64,000 nt of DNA from DUOA01 sp012839095 (GTDB taxonomy: Bacteria > Bacillota > Clostridia > Caldicoprobacterales > DTU083): NCBI GenBank assembly GCA_050951505.1, contig JBMNJE010000006.1:1-64000 (forward strand), given 5' to 3'. The position numbers and the translations under genes were made by a program. Under the pieces are notes generated by a model, which did no database searches, had not been told where the DNA came from, and saw nothing but the letters and a program-made list of their open reading frames with translations. Below are positions 52,573-61,265 of this stretch, one piece after another (the stretch's first letter is position 1; each line of letters begins with the position of its first letter).

Positions 52573-54309
52573 GTGAAGTTGGACAGAAACCGACAAAAGA
52601 AAATATTGGAATACTTGTTTATAACCAAGCTGTTTACCTTTTTTATCTTCAGTCTGGCTGCATTCAGTGAATATATGAAGTTTGTGGATTATAAGTTCAC
52701 CACTCTCATATATTTTTCCGATATTATTCCCATAACCCTCTATATGCTGATCATGCTTCTGACCAGCAGGCTATGGTTTGCATCAATTAAATTTGAGAAA
52801 AACAGCAGGAAGTATCGTACGGTTCAGATACTGGAATCCCTGATCAATATCGTGCTTTTCTCTCTCCTCATTGCATTCGCACCGGACGTTCCCCAGTACA
52901 AGCTGCTTTTTCTGCTGATTATCATAACCTCATCCCTGCAGTATGGATTCAAACACGGCATGACGGTATCTGCAATTGCTTCCGTAATTGTGCTGGCCAT
53001 TGATTTGCTTGCCATGCCTGAAGCGATAGTAAACGAAGCCTTTCAGGATGATCTTATTATCGTTGGGGTATTTCTTCTGACGGCCTGGCTGCTGGGTTTC
53101 TATGAGAAGATAGAGCGGGAGCATCGGGAAAGCATCACCCAAATGGCTATTATCGACGGACTGACCGGCGTATACAACCATCGCTATTTTTTTGAAACCC
53201 TTAAACGGCTTATCGGCAATGCCAAAAAGACCGGTGCCCATTTATCCCTCCTCTTTATAGATATCGATCATTTCAAGCATTACAATGATCTGTTCGGGCA
53301 CCAGGAAGGGGACGAAGTCCTGAAGGAGATTGCTGAAATCCTGAAACAGAATACCAGGCCTCAGGATCTGGTCTGCAGATACGGAGGCGAGGAGTTTGCG
53401 GTGATTCTGCAGGATACCAATGAACAGAATGCATTGATCGTAGCCGAACGAATCCGTGACACGATTGAAAAGACCGAATTTAAGGGGCAGGAGCACCTGC
53501 CAAGCGGCTTACTGACGGTATCCATTGGTGTCTCCAGCTTTCCTGATAAGGCGCAAAGCGATACCGAACTGGTTAAAAGTGCCGATGATGCAATGTACCG
53601 GGCCAAGTTCTTCAATAAGAACCGGGTGGAGACATATTTTTCAATCCTGCAGGAGATGAAGGATGACCTCAAGGATAAGGATATCACCCTGCTGACTTCC
53701 ATCAAGACCCTGATCAGCGTAATAAATGCCAAGGATCGGTATACCTACGGCCATACGGAGCGTGTGGTTATGCTCTGCCAGGCACTGGGAGAAAGGCTGA
53801 ACTTGTCGGAAGAGGATTTGAAAATACTCAAATACAGTGCCTATCTGCATGATATCGGTAAGATCAATATTCCGGAGCAGATACTGAACAAGAAACTGCC
53901 GCTGACTAAGGAAGAATGGGATATTATGAAGCAGCATCCTGCCAACGGGGTAAGGATAATAGAGCCGGTGGAGTCTCTGGACAAGGTAAAACCGGTAATT
54001 CTTCATCATCATGAACGGTATGACGGCGAGGGGTATCCCGACGGTCTGAAGGGCGAGGAAATCCCCTGCCTGGCAAGAATAATGACCGTGGTTGACAGCT
54101 ATGATGCCATGACATCCAATCGGGCCTACAAAAGTAAAATGAGCTTCGAAGAAGCCATTGAAGAGCTGAAAGCCTGCAGCGGAACCCAGTTTGATCCGGA
54201 GATCACCCAGATATTTATCGAGCTCCTTCTGGATCTGCACTCTTGCAGGACAAAGAACATGTGCAAAGATAAAACCATTGAAAAATATGCAGTACAAATG
54301 TCGCTATGA
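52573..54309 (+). CDS. Membrane GGDEF and HD-GYP protein (c-di-GMP synthase/phosphodiesterase)
   Basis: The 578-residue protein has four to six N-terminal membrane helices (about 15-180). A GGDEF domain with intact CRYGGEEF follows, with an inhibitory site RPQD five residues ahead. A full HD-GYP domain has HDIGKINIPEQIL and HHERYDGEGYPDGLKGEEIP. Both halves keep their key residues, so it may make and break c-di-GMP. It uses a GTG start. It is 78 bp after the AgrD-like gene, in the place where a sensor kinase would be expected, and overlaps the VanZ gene by 4 bp. Confidence 0.9.
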   Translation: MKLDRNRQKKILEYLFITKLFTFFIFSLAAFSEYMKFVDYKFTTLIYFSDIIPITLYMLIMLLTSRLWFASIKFEKNSRKYRTVQILESLINIVLFSLLIAFAPDVPQYKLLFLLIIITSSLQYGFKHGMTVSAIASVIVLAIDLLAMPEAIVNEAFQDDLIIVGVFLLTAWLLGFYEKIEREHRESITQMAIIDGLTGVYNHRYFFETLKRLIGNAKKTGAHLSLLFIDIDHFKHYNDLFGHQEGDEVLKEIAEILKQNTRPQDLVCRYGGEEFAVILQDTNEQNALIVAERIRDTIEKTEFKGQEHLPSGLLTVSIGVSSFPDKAQSDTELVKSADDAMYRAKFFNKNRVETYFSILQEMKDDLKDKDITLLTSIKTLISVINAKDRYTYGHTERVVMLCQALGERLNLSEEDLKILKYSAYLHDIGKINIPEQILNKKLPLTKEEWDIMKQHPANGVRIIEPVESLDKVKPVILHHHERYDGEGYPDGLKGEEIPCLARIMTVVDSYDAMTSNRAYKSKMSFEEAIEELKACSGTQFDPEITQIFIELLLDLHSCRTKNMCKDKTIEKYAVQMSL

Positions 54310-54767
54310 GAAAAAATAAGCTATGTTTATGGGTCCCTCCTGTTATATGGATGGGTGTAATTTTCTTTTTTTCCCACCAGCCCGGTGAGGAGTCGGCACA
54401 GCTGAGCGGACGCTTTATGGGCATGGTGGAGGTAATTGCAAATATACTTGATATGGATCCCACGTCAGCAGATCTGCATCTTATGATCAGAAAGGGAGCA
54501 CATTTCGCCGAATTTGCCATACTGGGTTTTTTGCTGTTTCCGGCTGTCCTTTCGGTTAACAACAAACGGATTTCATCCTTTGCATTAACACTGGCAGCAG
54601 GTTCCCTCTACGGGGTGCTTGACGAGCTGCACCAGCTTTTCATTCCCGGCCGCAGCTGTCAGATAGGGGATATGATAATTGATGCAGGCGGCGTCCTGCT
54701 GGCAGCAGTCCTCAGCAGCCTGCTCACACCGCTGCTCTTTCCTCGCTCCGGCGGGTCAGATTCTTAA
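54306..54767 (+). CDS. VanZ family membrane protein
   Basis: The 153-residue protein has four membrane helices and the VanZ pattern: WMGVIFFFSHQPGEES, KGAHFAEFAILGFLLF and GVLDELHQLFIPGRSCQIGDMIIDAGG. VanZ proteins affect cell-envelope traits such as teicoplanin resistance. Translation is coupled to the GGDEF/HD-GYP gene (ATGA). Its 3' end overlaps the convergent MATE gene by 44 bp. Confidence 0.9.
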   Translation: MRKNKLCLWVPPVIWMGVIFFFSHQPGEESAQLSGRFMGMVEVIANILDMDPTSADLHLMIRKGAHFAEFAILGFLLFPAVLSVNNKRISSFALTLAAGSLYGVLDELHQLFIPGRSCQIGDMIIDAGGVLLAAVLSSLLTPLLFPRSGGSDS

Positions 54768-56097
54768 TCCACTTGAATCTGTTGACCTTTACGACTGCTA
54801 CCAGGCACTTGAGAATCTGGTCAATTTTAAGACAGGCAAATACGACAACAGGCGGCGCATGAAAGACAAAGGCAGCAAGCAGGGCTGAAGGAATTACAAT
54901 CAACCAGACATGTATCAGGTCATTGATCAGTACAAAATTAATGGCCCCGCCTGCCCTTACGATGCCGGTCAAAGATGACATCTGATAGGATGTGCCCACC
55001 AGCATGATGGACAGGACCGTTAAAAACTGAGAAGCCATTTTCACGGTGTCATCGGATATATTATACAAAAGCAGTATTAGATCCTTGGCAGCAAACATCA
55101 GCAAACCGGATAAAACACCTATGATTAGGAACAAAACCTGCAGTTTCTTTGCGTATTCCCTGACCAGATCATAGTCTCCCGAACCAACCGTTTTTCCTAT
55201 AATAATGGCGGATGCTCCCGCTGAACCATAGACAGCCACACTCATCATGGAAAATATGGTATTGGCAATGCTGACAGATGCCAGCGCCGTCGGCCCCAGC
55301 CGTCCAACAATAGCTCCCTGCACCGCCAGATTGATACCCCAGAAAATATCCCCCAGGAGCACCGGAAAACCATATCTGAAGAAATCTTTCAGCAGAAGTA
55401 AATCGGTCTTAAAAAGCTCTTTAAACCTTATCTTCAGACGATCATCCACGAAACGAACATAGTAAATAATAATGGGCAGGGCTGCTGCACGGGCAGCCAG
55501 GGTGGCAATGGCGGCACCTTCCACGCCCAGGGCAGGTGCACCAAGGTTGCCGAATATCAGTACCCAGTTTAAAAACACATTGACAAAAAAGGTAACTATG
55601 GACAGATACATGCCGATTCGTACGCGCTCCACGCTTCTCATGGCAGAGATAAGGCATTGGGTGATGCTGAAGAAAACAAAGGTGTAACGGAAGTATTTCA
55701 GGTATTTCATCGCCTCAGGCAAAACTTCCTCTTCATTGGTAAAGAGCCTTAATATCTGTTCCGGAAAGACAAGGGTTGCCAGGAGGAAGATCAAACCGGC
55801 AGCCAGACTGAATTTCAGTGCTATGCCTATTATTTTCTTCATGCTGTCGGTATCTTTTTTCCCCCAGTACTGGGTGGAAAGTATAGACATGGCAGCACTC
55901 AGGCCGATAACCAGCATGTGCAGGATATTCTGCAGCTGTGATGCCACATATACACCTGACAAGGCCAGTTCCCCGAGAGAACCTACCATCAGGTTGTCTG
56001 CCAGTCCCACGGAATAAGTAATGATGTTTTGCAAAGCCATGGGGGCTGTCAGGGACAATACCCATTTATAGAGATCTTTTGTTTGTCGGCTGAACAT
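54724..56097 (-). CDS. MATE family efflux transporter
   Basis: The 457-residue antiporter has 12 predicted helices in two halves and the MATE start TAPMALQNIITYSVGLADNLMVGSLGELALSGV. It exports drugs or metabolites using Na+ or H+. The open frame goes back to 56133, but GGGAAAGG with good spacing favours the ATG at 56097. It ends inside the VanZ gene on the other strand. Confidence 0.92.
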   Translation of the reverse strand: MFSRQTKDLYKWVLSLTAPMALQNIITYSVGLADNLMVGSLGELALSGVYVASQLQNILHMLVIGLSAAMSILSTQYWGKKDTDSMKKIIGIALKFSLAAGLIFLLATLVFPEQILRLFTNEEEVLPEAMKYLKYFRYTFVFFSITQCLISAMRSVERVRIGMYLSIVTFFVNVFLNWVLIFGNLGAPALGVEGAAIATLAARAAALPIIIYYVRFVDDRLKIRFKELFKTDLLLLKDFFRYGFPVLLGDIFWGINLAVQGAIVGRLGPTALASVSIANTIFSMMSVAVYGSAGASAIIIGKTVGSGDYDLVREYAKKLQVLFLIIGVLSGLLMFAAKDLILLLYNISDDTVKMASQFLTVLSIMLVGTSYQMSSLTGIVRAGGAINFVLINDLIHVWLIVIPSALLAAFVFHAPPVVVFACLKIDQILKCLVAVVKVNRFKWIKNLTRRSEERAAV

Positions 56098-56314
56098 TCG
56101 GTATTTTCCTTTCCCTTGAATTGTATGCACCATATAACAACTAATTCAGTATATACTATTCCATGCTTTATAACAATTGTAAATATCCACAGAAGCCATC
56201 ACTTTGGTCCTTCATCTTTGACGCATTAAAAGGGATGTTGTAAAATAACCTCAGGTTTTGGTTTCATTTCCATATAATGAATAGATTACACAAATATAAA
56301 AAGGAGCAGATATT

Positions 56315-58765
56315 ATGGAGAGTAAAGTCTATTCCAAAAAGCAGCTTTATGGAGAGAAGAAGTCAAGAAGATTTGCAGGAAATGCCCGGGAAGCCGCCTT
56401 TCTTCTGGGAGGTATCGGCACCGGAAATATTTCCGTGGGCGCAAGAGGTGAGCTGAGGGATTTTGAATTCTACAACAGACCCGGAAAAGGAGTGCTTGCA
56501 CCCTATGCCTTTTTCTCTATTTGGGCCAGAGAAGAAGGAAAGGCTCCGGTGGCAAAGGTGCTGGAGTCCAGAATTAATCCGCCCTATTCCGGTGCCCATG
56601 GATTTCCGGCTGAACGCTTTGCCGGACTGCCCCGGCTGGATGAGTCTGAAATGCTGGGAGAGTATCCAATACTTAATATCAATTTCAAGGATGCAAAACT
56701 TCCCGTTGAAGTATCCCTGGAGGCGTTTACTCCCTTTATTCCCCTGAATCCGGATGATTCGGGAATACCTGCAGCCTTGCTGCGCTATAAGGTGAAAAAC
56801 AGAAGCAGCGGAAAAGTGGATGTATCCATTGGCTGCAGCATGCCCAACCCTGCAGGTCTGAAGGACATCCGGAACGGTCAGTTTGTTGTGGATATGAATG
56901 TGAAAAACACTTTCAGGCAGGAAGAAGGCATGCAGGGGCTCTTCTATGAGTGCGTGAGTATACCGGAACAATCCTTTGCAGTGCTAACCACCTGCAGTGA
57001 CGTGACCTGCAAGCCGGAGTGGGCCAATACAGGCTGGAGGGACGGGATTCAGGAATTCTGGGACGATTTCGCAGAGGACGGCAGAGTGGAGGAAAGGCCC
57101 CGGCTGGACTTTGCTGAAAGCAGGCTTTCACCCAGAGGACCCTCCATTGGTTCAGTGGTAAGCAGCCGGACTGCAGCACCGGGAGAGGAGATCTTCTTTG
57201 AATTTGTGCTCAGCTGGTATTACCCCTATCGCAATAAGTATTGGGAAGGCTATGAAGAATATAATTCAGACTGCTGCAATGATTCCTGCTGCTGCACGGG
57301 GGAAGAGTATGAGCGCAACTATTACGCCACCTTGTTCAGGGACGCCTGGGATGCCGGGGGCTACCTGATTCAGAATCTGGAGCGGCTGGAGAAGGCCACT
57401 AAGGATTTTCACCGGGCTCTCCACAGGGAAACCACCCTGCCGCCCTATATAATTGATGCCGTATCAGCCAACATGACTGTTATGAGAAGCCCTACCTGTT
57501 TCCGTATCGAGGACGGCACCCTGGCAGGCTGGGAAGGCTGTCATGATAATGCAGGCTGCTGCCCCGGGACCTGTACCCATGTATGGAACTATGCCCAAAC
57601 CATGGCTTTTCTCTTTCCTACCCTGGAACAGTCGGTCAGAAAAGTGGAATTCTTGCTGGAGACCAATGAAGAGGGAAGCATGGCCTTTCGTTCCGATCAG
57701 GTCTTCGGCCGGCCCCGCTGGGAGTTTGTGCCTGCGGCAGACGGTCAGATGGGTACCATCATGCGCCTTTATCGTGAGTGGAAGCTCAGCGGAGACGATG
57801 ACTTCCTGAAAGAATTATGGGACAAGGCAAAGCAGGCCATGGATTTTGCCTTTACCTACTGGGATTCCGACGGGGACTTTGTGCTGGACAGCGAGCAGCA
57901 TAATACATATGACATTGAATTTTACGGACCCAACTCCCTGGTTAATTCCATGTTCTTCGGGGCCCTCAAGGCAATGGCGGAAATGGCCGAATACCTGGGC
58001 GAAGGTCATGTGGCAGAGAAGTATCGAAGAGCCCTTAAAGAGGGAAGCCGTAAAATGGATGAAATGCTGTGGGATCCTTCCGCCGGCTATTATGTCCAGG
58101 TAATTGAAGATGTAAACAAGTATAAGTATCAATATGGAAAGGGCTGTCTGTCCGATCAGCTGCTGGGTCAGTTTCTGGCTCATATCTGCGGCTTGGGGTA
58201 CATTCTGCCTGAAGAACATGTCAGGCAGGCTGTTAAGTCCATATTCGAACACAACTTTCAGCATGGAATGTCGGAGATTCAAAGCGTGCAGCGAACCTAC
58301 GCACTGAATGACGAACACGGTCTCCTGCTTTGCAGCTGGCCTCACGGAGGAAGACCTAAACTTCCCTTCATATACTCAGACGAGGTATGGACAGGCATCG
58401 AATATCAGGTAGCAGCCACTCTGATCTATGAGGGATTTGTTGACGAAGGCCTGACCATTGTAAAGGCCGTCCGGGACAGGCATGACGGATACAGGCGCAA
58501 TCCCTGGAATGAAGTGGAATGCGGGCATCACTATGCGCGTTCCATGGCAAGCTATGGACTTCTGACCGCCTTGTCCGGATTCAAATATGATATGTGCAAG
58601 GGAGAGGTTACCTTCGATCCCAGAATCAATAAGGATAATTTCTCTGCCTTCTTCTGTACCGGTAAAGCCTGGGGAATATACAGGCAGGTCAGAAATGAAG
58701 ACGGTCAACTGGAGCGGAAACTGGAGATTCTCTATGGCAGTGAAGATGATATAAGACTTGTATAG
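56315..58765 (+). CDS. GH116 family glycosidase (beta-glucosidase/glucosylceramidase-like)
   Basis: The 816-residue enzyme has an N-terminal beta-sandwich domain with GGIGTGNISVGARGELRDFEFYNRP and a C-terminal (alpha/alpha)6 barrel. The nucleophile region reads HNTYDIEFYGPNSL (Glu535) and the acid/base region YSDEVWTGIEYQVA (Asp689), as in TxGH116. An unusual cysteine cluster (DCCNDSCCCTGEEY) lies at about residues 322-335. There is no signal peptide, so it acts inside the cell on beta-glucosides or related sugars. It is monocistronic. Confidence 0.92.
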   Translation: MESKVYSKKQLYGEKKSRRFAGNAREAAFLLGGIGTGNISVGARGELRDFEFYNRPGKGVLAPYAFFSIWAREEGKAPVAKVLESRINPPYSGAHGFPAERFAGLPRLDESEMLGEYPILNINFKDAKLPVEVSLEAFTPFIPLNPDDSGIPAALLRYKVKNRSSGKVDVSIGCSMPNPAGLKDIRNGQFVVDMNVKNTFRQEEGMQGLFYECVSIPEQSFAVLTTCSDVTCKPEWANTGWRDGIQEFWDDFAEDGRVEERPRLDFAESRLSPRGPSIGSVVSSRTAAPGEEIFFEFVLSWYYPYRNKYWEGYEEYNSDCCNDSCCCTGEEYERNYYATLFRDAWDAGGYLIQNLERLEKATKDFHRALHRETTLPPYIIDAVSANMTVMRSPTCFRIEDGTLAGWEGCHDNAGCCPGTCTHVWNYAQTMAFLFPTLEQSVRKVEFLLETNEEGSMAFRSDQVFGRPRWEFVPAADGQMGTIMRLYREWKLSGDDDFLKELWDKAKQAMDFAFTYWDSDGDFVLDSEQHNTYDIEFYGPNSLVNSMFFGALKAMAEMAEYLGEGHVAEKYRRALKEGSRKMDEMLWDPSAGYYVQVIEDVNKYKYQYGKGCLSDQLLGQFLAHICGLGYILPEEHVRQAVKSIFEHNFQHGMSEIQSVQRTYALNDEHGLLLCSWPHGGRPKLPFIYSDEVWTGIEYQVAATLIYEGFVDEGLTIVKAVRDRHDGYRRNPWNEVECGHHYARSMASYGLLTALSGFKYDMCKGEVTFDPRINKDNFSAFFCTGKAWGIYRQVRNEDGQLERKLEILYGSEDDIRLV

Positions 58766-58871
58766 ATAAATCCCGGGCATGGCATATGTTTTCCTTCTGT
58801 TTGATATCGGCAGGAAAGTGGTATGATAAAATCAGAACATGGACAAAAGCAGGGAAAGGATGTGTATTAGC

Positions 58872-59705
58872 GTGTTTGAAAACCTGAGCAGCATAGAAAG
58901 CAGGACAACACTGCATAATGGAGTTAAGATGCCCGTATTGGGATTTGGTGTCTGGAGGATGGAGGATGGCGATGAGGTAATAAGTGCAGTCAAATACGCC
59001 ATAAAACAGGGCTACAGGCTGATCGACACCGCTTCGGTATATGGCAATGAAACCGGAGTAGGGCAGGCAATACAGGAAAGCGGCGTACCCAGAGAAGAGC
59101 TCTTTATTACAACAAAGGTATGGAACACCGATCAGGGTTATGATACCACCCTTCGCGCCTTTGATGAAAGCATGAAGAGGCTGGGGCTGGATTGCCTGGA
59201 TCTGTATCTGATACACTGGCCGGGAAAGGACAGGTTCAAGGATACCTGGCGCGCCATGGAGAAGCTGTATGAGGAAGGGCGGATCAGGGCTGTCGGGGTC
59301 AGCAATTTCCTTATCCATCATCTGGATGAACTGATTAATGACTGTAAAGTGGTTCCAATGGTAAACCAGGTGGAATACCATCCTCTCCTCAGCCAGGAGG
59401 AACTCCACCGGTATTGCAAGAAGCACAGGATTCAGTTGGAAGCCTGGAGTCCCCTCATGCACGGGCGGCTGGATCTGCCTGTGCTGACACAACTGGCTGA
59501 AAAATATGGAAAGACACCTGCTCAGATTGTTCTTCGCTGGGATCTGCAAAACGGTGTAGTAACCATTCCCAAGTCGGTGCGTCCTCATCGCATAGAAGAA
59601 AACTCCAAAGTCTTTGACTTTGAGCTGTCTGACGATGATATGGAAGCCATCAGCAGCCTGAATGAAAACAAGCGTCTCGGCGGACACCCTGATGTATTCT
59701 TTTAA
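58872..59705 (+). CDS. Aldo/keto reductase
   Basis: The enzyme of about 277 residues has the AKR signatures LIDTASVYGNETGVGQAI, the catalytic Tyr in SVYGNE and Lys in TTKVW, LDLYLIHWPG and VVTIPKSVRPHRIEEN. It reduces aldehydes and ketones with NADPH. The start is uncertain: GGGAAAGG favours GTG at 58872 (MFENLSS...), while ATG at 58860 or 58839 is possible. A long open frame on the other strand at 58689-59708 is a shadow. Confidence 0.92.
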   Translation: MFENLSSIESRTTLHNGVKMPVLGFGVWRMEDGDEVISAVKYAIKQGYRLIDTASVYGNETGVGQAIQESGVPREELFITTKVWNTDQGYDTTLRAFDESMKRLGLDCLDLYLIHWPGKDRFKDTWRAMEKLYEEGRIRAVGVSNFLIHHLDELINDCKVVPMVNQVEYHPLLSQEELHRYCKKHRIQLEAWSPLMHGRLDLPVLTQLAEKYGKTPAQIVLRWDLQNGVVTIPKSVRPHRIEENSKVFDFELSDDDMEAISSLNENKRLGGHPDVFF

Positions 59706-59775
59706 CATTTAAGTGATTCGCAGGAGAAGTCTTACCTGAATTCTCATAATAAATATTCTTATAACTTTATACTCT

Positions 59776-59821
59776 ATATAAAATCACTGTCTGAATAATG
59801 CAAAAGGCAGTGATTTTATAT
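59776..59821. terminator. Terminator after the aldo/keto reductase gene
   Basis: ATATAAAATCACTG and CAGTGATTTTATAT form a perfect 14-bp stem around an 18-base loop. The AT-rich base gives a T run in either direction. Confidence 0.8.
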
Positions 59822-59936
59822 TTATCTACAGGTTATCTCTTAACACCAATTGCTTCACTCTTGAGCTATTCTCCGGAAAGAAATATAATGGATACAGTTT
59901 GACAAAGACAGCAATAAAAATGGAAAGGTAATACCA

Positions 59937-60764
59937 ATGAGAAAATCGATTCTTCTGCTGCTGGCTGCCTCAATCCTGTGGAGCACCGGCGGCCTGCTGA
60001 TAAAACTGGTTAATATGCCTCCCCTGGCTCTGGCCGGTTACAGGGGGCTGTTTACTGCCTGCTTCCTCTTTTTGTTTGTAAAAAAGTCTGCATTCAGCTT
60101 TTCCTGGAATAAGGCCCTGGGAGCCCTGTCCTATGCAGCGGTGACAATATTATGCGTTGCTGCAACCAAACATACAACCGCTGCCAGTGCCATACTGCTT
60201 CAATATACATCACCAATCTATATAGCTATTTTGGGCGGGCTTCTGTTAAAGGAAAAGTCCACACTTCGGGATTGGATGATGATATTTTTTGTATTATCAG
60301 GCATGGTTCTGTTTTTCCTGGATGATATAGGTTCCAGCAACTTGACGGGGAATCTTATGGGTGCACTGAGCGGGGTGGCAATGGCTTTCAATACAATTTT
60401 TATGAGAAGGGAGAAGGAGGCAGATCCAGTGCAAAACGTATTCTGGGGTTCCATACTGACTGTTATCATTACCAGCCCCTTTATGGCAGCAAATATACCA
60501 GGCAGAGAAAGCTGGACAGGGCTGGCGCTTCTGGGCATATTCCAGCTGGGCCTGGCCTATCTGCTGTATTCAATGGCCATAAAAAATATACCTGCCCTTC
60601 AGGCTACCCTTATCTGCCTGGTTGAGCCTCTTCTTAATCCTCTCTGGGTCTATCTGACCATTGGTGAGCTGCCAGGCGGGCTGTCCATTCTGGGTGGAAT
60701 AATCATACTTGCATTCGTCACCCTGAACTCTTTAAATATGAAAAAGGCCGGTAATCCGGCCTGA
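59937..60764 (+). CDS. EamA/DMT family transporter
   Basis: The 275-residue protein has ten predicted helices in two EamA repeats (early LLAASILWSTGGLLIKLV, later LMGALSGVAMAFNTIFMRRE). Such carriers export amino acids, sugars or metabolites. AAAGG with adequate spacing precedes the ATG. It is convergent with the bacteriohemerythrin gene. Confidence 0.9.
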   Translation: MRKSILLLLAASILWSTGGLLIKLVNMPPLALAGYRGLFTACFLFLFVKKSAFSFSWNKALGALSYAAVTILCVAATKHTTAASAILLQYTSPIYIAILGGLLLKEKSTLRDWMMIFFVLSGMVLFFLDDIGSSNLTGNLMGALSGVAMAFNTIFMRREKEADPVQNVFWGSILTVIITSPFMAANIPGRESWTGLALLGIFQLGLAYLLYSMAIKNIPALQATLICLVEPLLNPLWVYLTIGELPGGLSILGGIIILAFVTLNSLNMKKAGNPA

Positions 60765-60819
60765 GACATATGCTGAGCTGTATCTGATATAAGGTAAAGA
60801 CCCGGAATCGCCGGCATCA

Positions 60820-61239
60820 TTAATCTCTGACTTCCGGTTTTACTTCCAGCAGGTAATTGCGAATTTTCATGTCCGTGATCAGTATATGTTCGGAAATCCA
60901 GCTTGAAACGAAGGATACCAGGCGGACAATGGTCTTATGGTTGTGCTGTTCCATTTTATCAAGTCTCAGCAGCTTTTTGCGCAGGAATCCATGCTCCATG
61001 GCATGACTGGCAAGATCAGGGTAGCCATGATCCTTCATAAACTGTTCTTCCCGGGAGAAATGCTCCAGGGTGTAATCTTTAAGTTCGTCAAGTATATTGT
61101 TTATATTCTCATAGTCGGTCAATACATCGGTGGTTTGGATAAGGACAGACAGCTTTCTTCCTATCTGAAACAGTTTTTGGTGCTGTTTGTCCACCTCTTC
61201 CAGCCCCATCTCATAAGCATCCTTCCATTCAAAGTACAT
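60820..61239 (-). CDS. Bacteriohemerythrin
   Basis: The 139-residue four-helix protein has all seven di-iron ligands: His20, His60, Glu64, His79, His83, His118 and Asp123, in motifs VDKQHQKLF, HFSREEQFM, HAMEH and HILITDMKI. It binds oxygen reversibly and may store, deliver or sense it. It lies 26 bp after the GGDEF-EAL gene on the same strand, so the two are likely one operon. Confidence 0.95.
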   Translation of the reverse strand: MYFEWKDAYEMGLEEVDKQHQKLFQIGRKLSVLIQTTDVLTDYENINNILDELKDYTLEHFSREEQFMKDHGYPDLASHAMEHGFLRKKLLRLDKMEQHNHKTIVRLVSFVSSWISEHILITDMKIRNYLLEVKPEVRD

Positions 61240-61265
61240 ACTGTTGCCTCCTTCTTAATGCTGTT

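Noticed and set aside
53641..54297. A 218-codon minus-strand frame under the GGDEF/HD-GYP gene
   Set aside because: It is a shadow of the HD-GYP domain, whose catalytic motifs are intact on the + strand.
58689..59708. A 339-codon open frame on the minus strand
   Set aside because: It is antisense to the aldo/keto reductase, whose family motifs are unambiguous.
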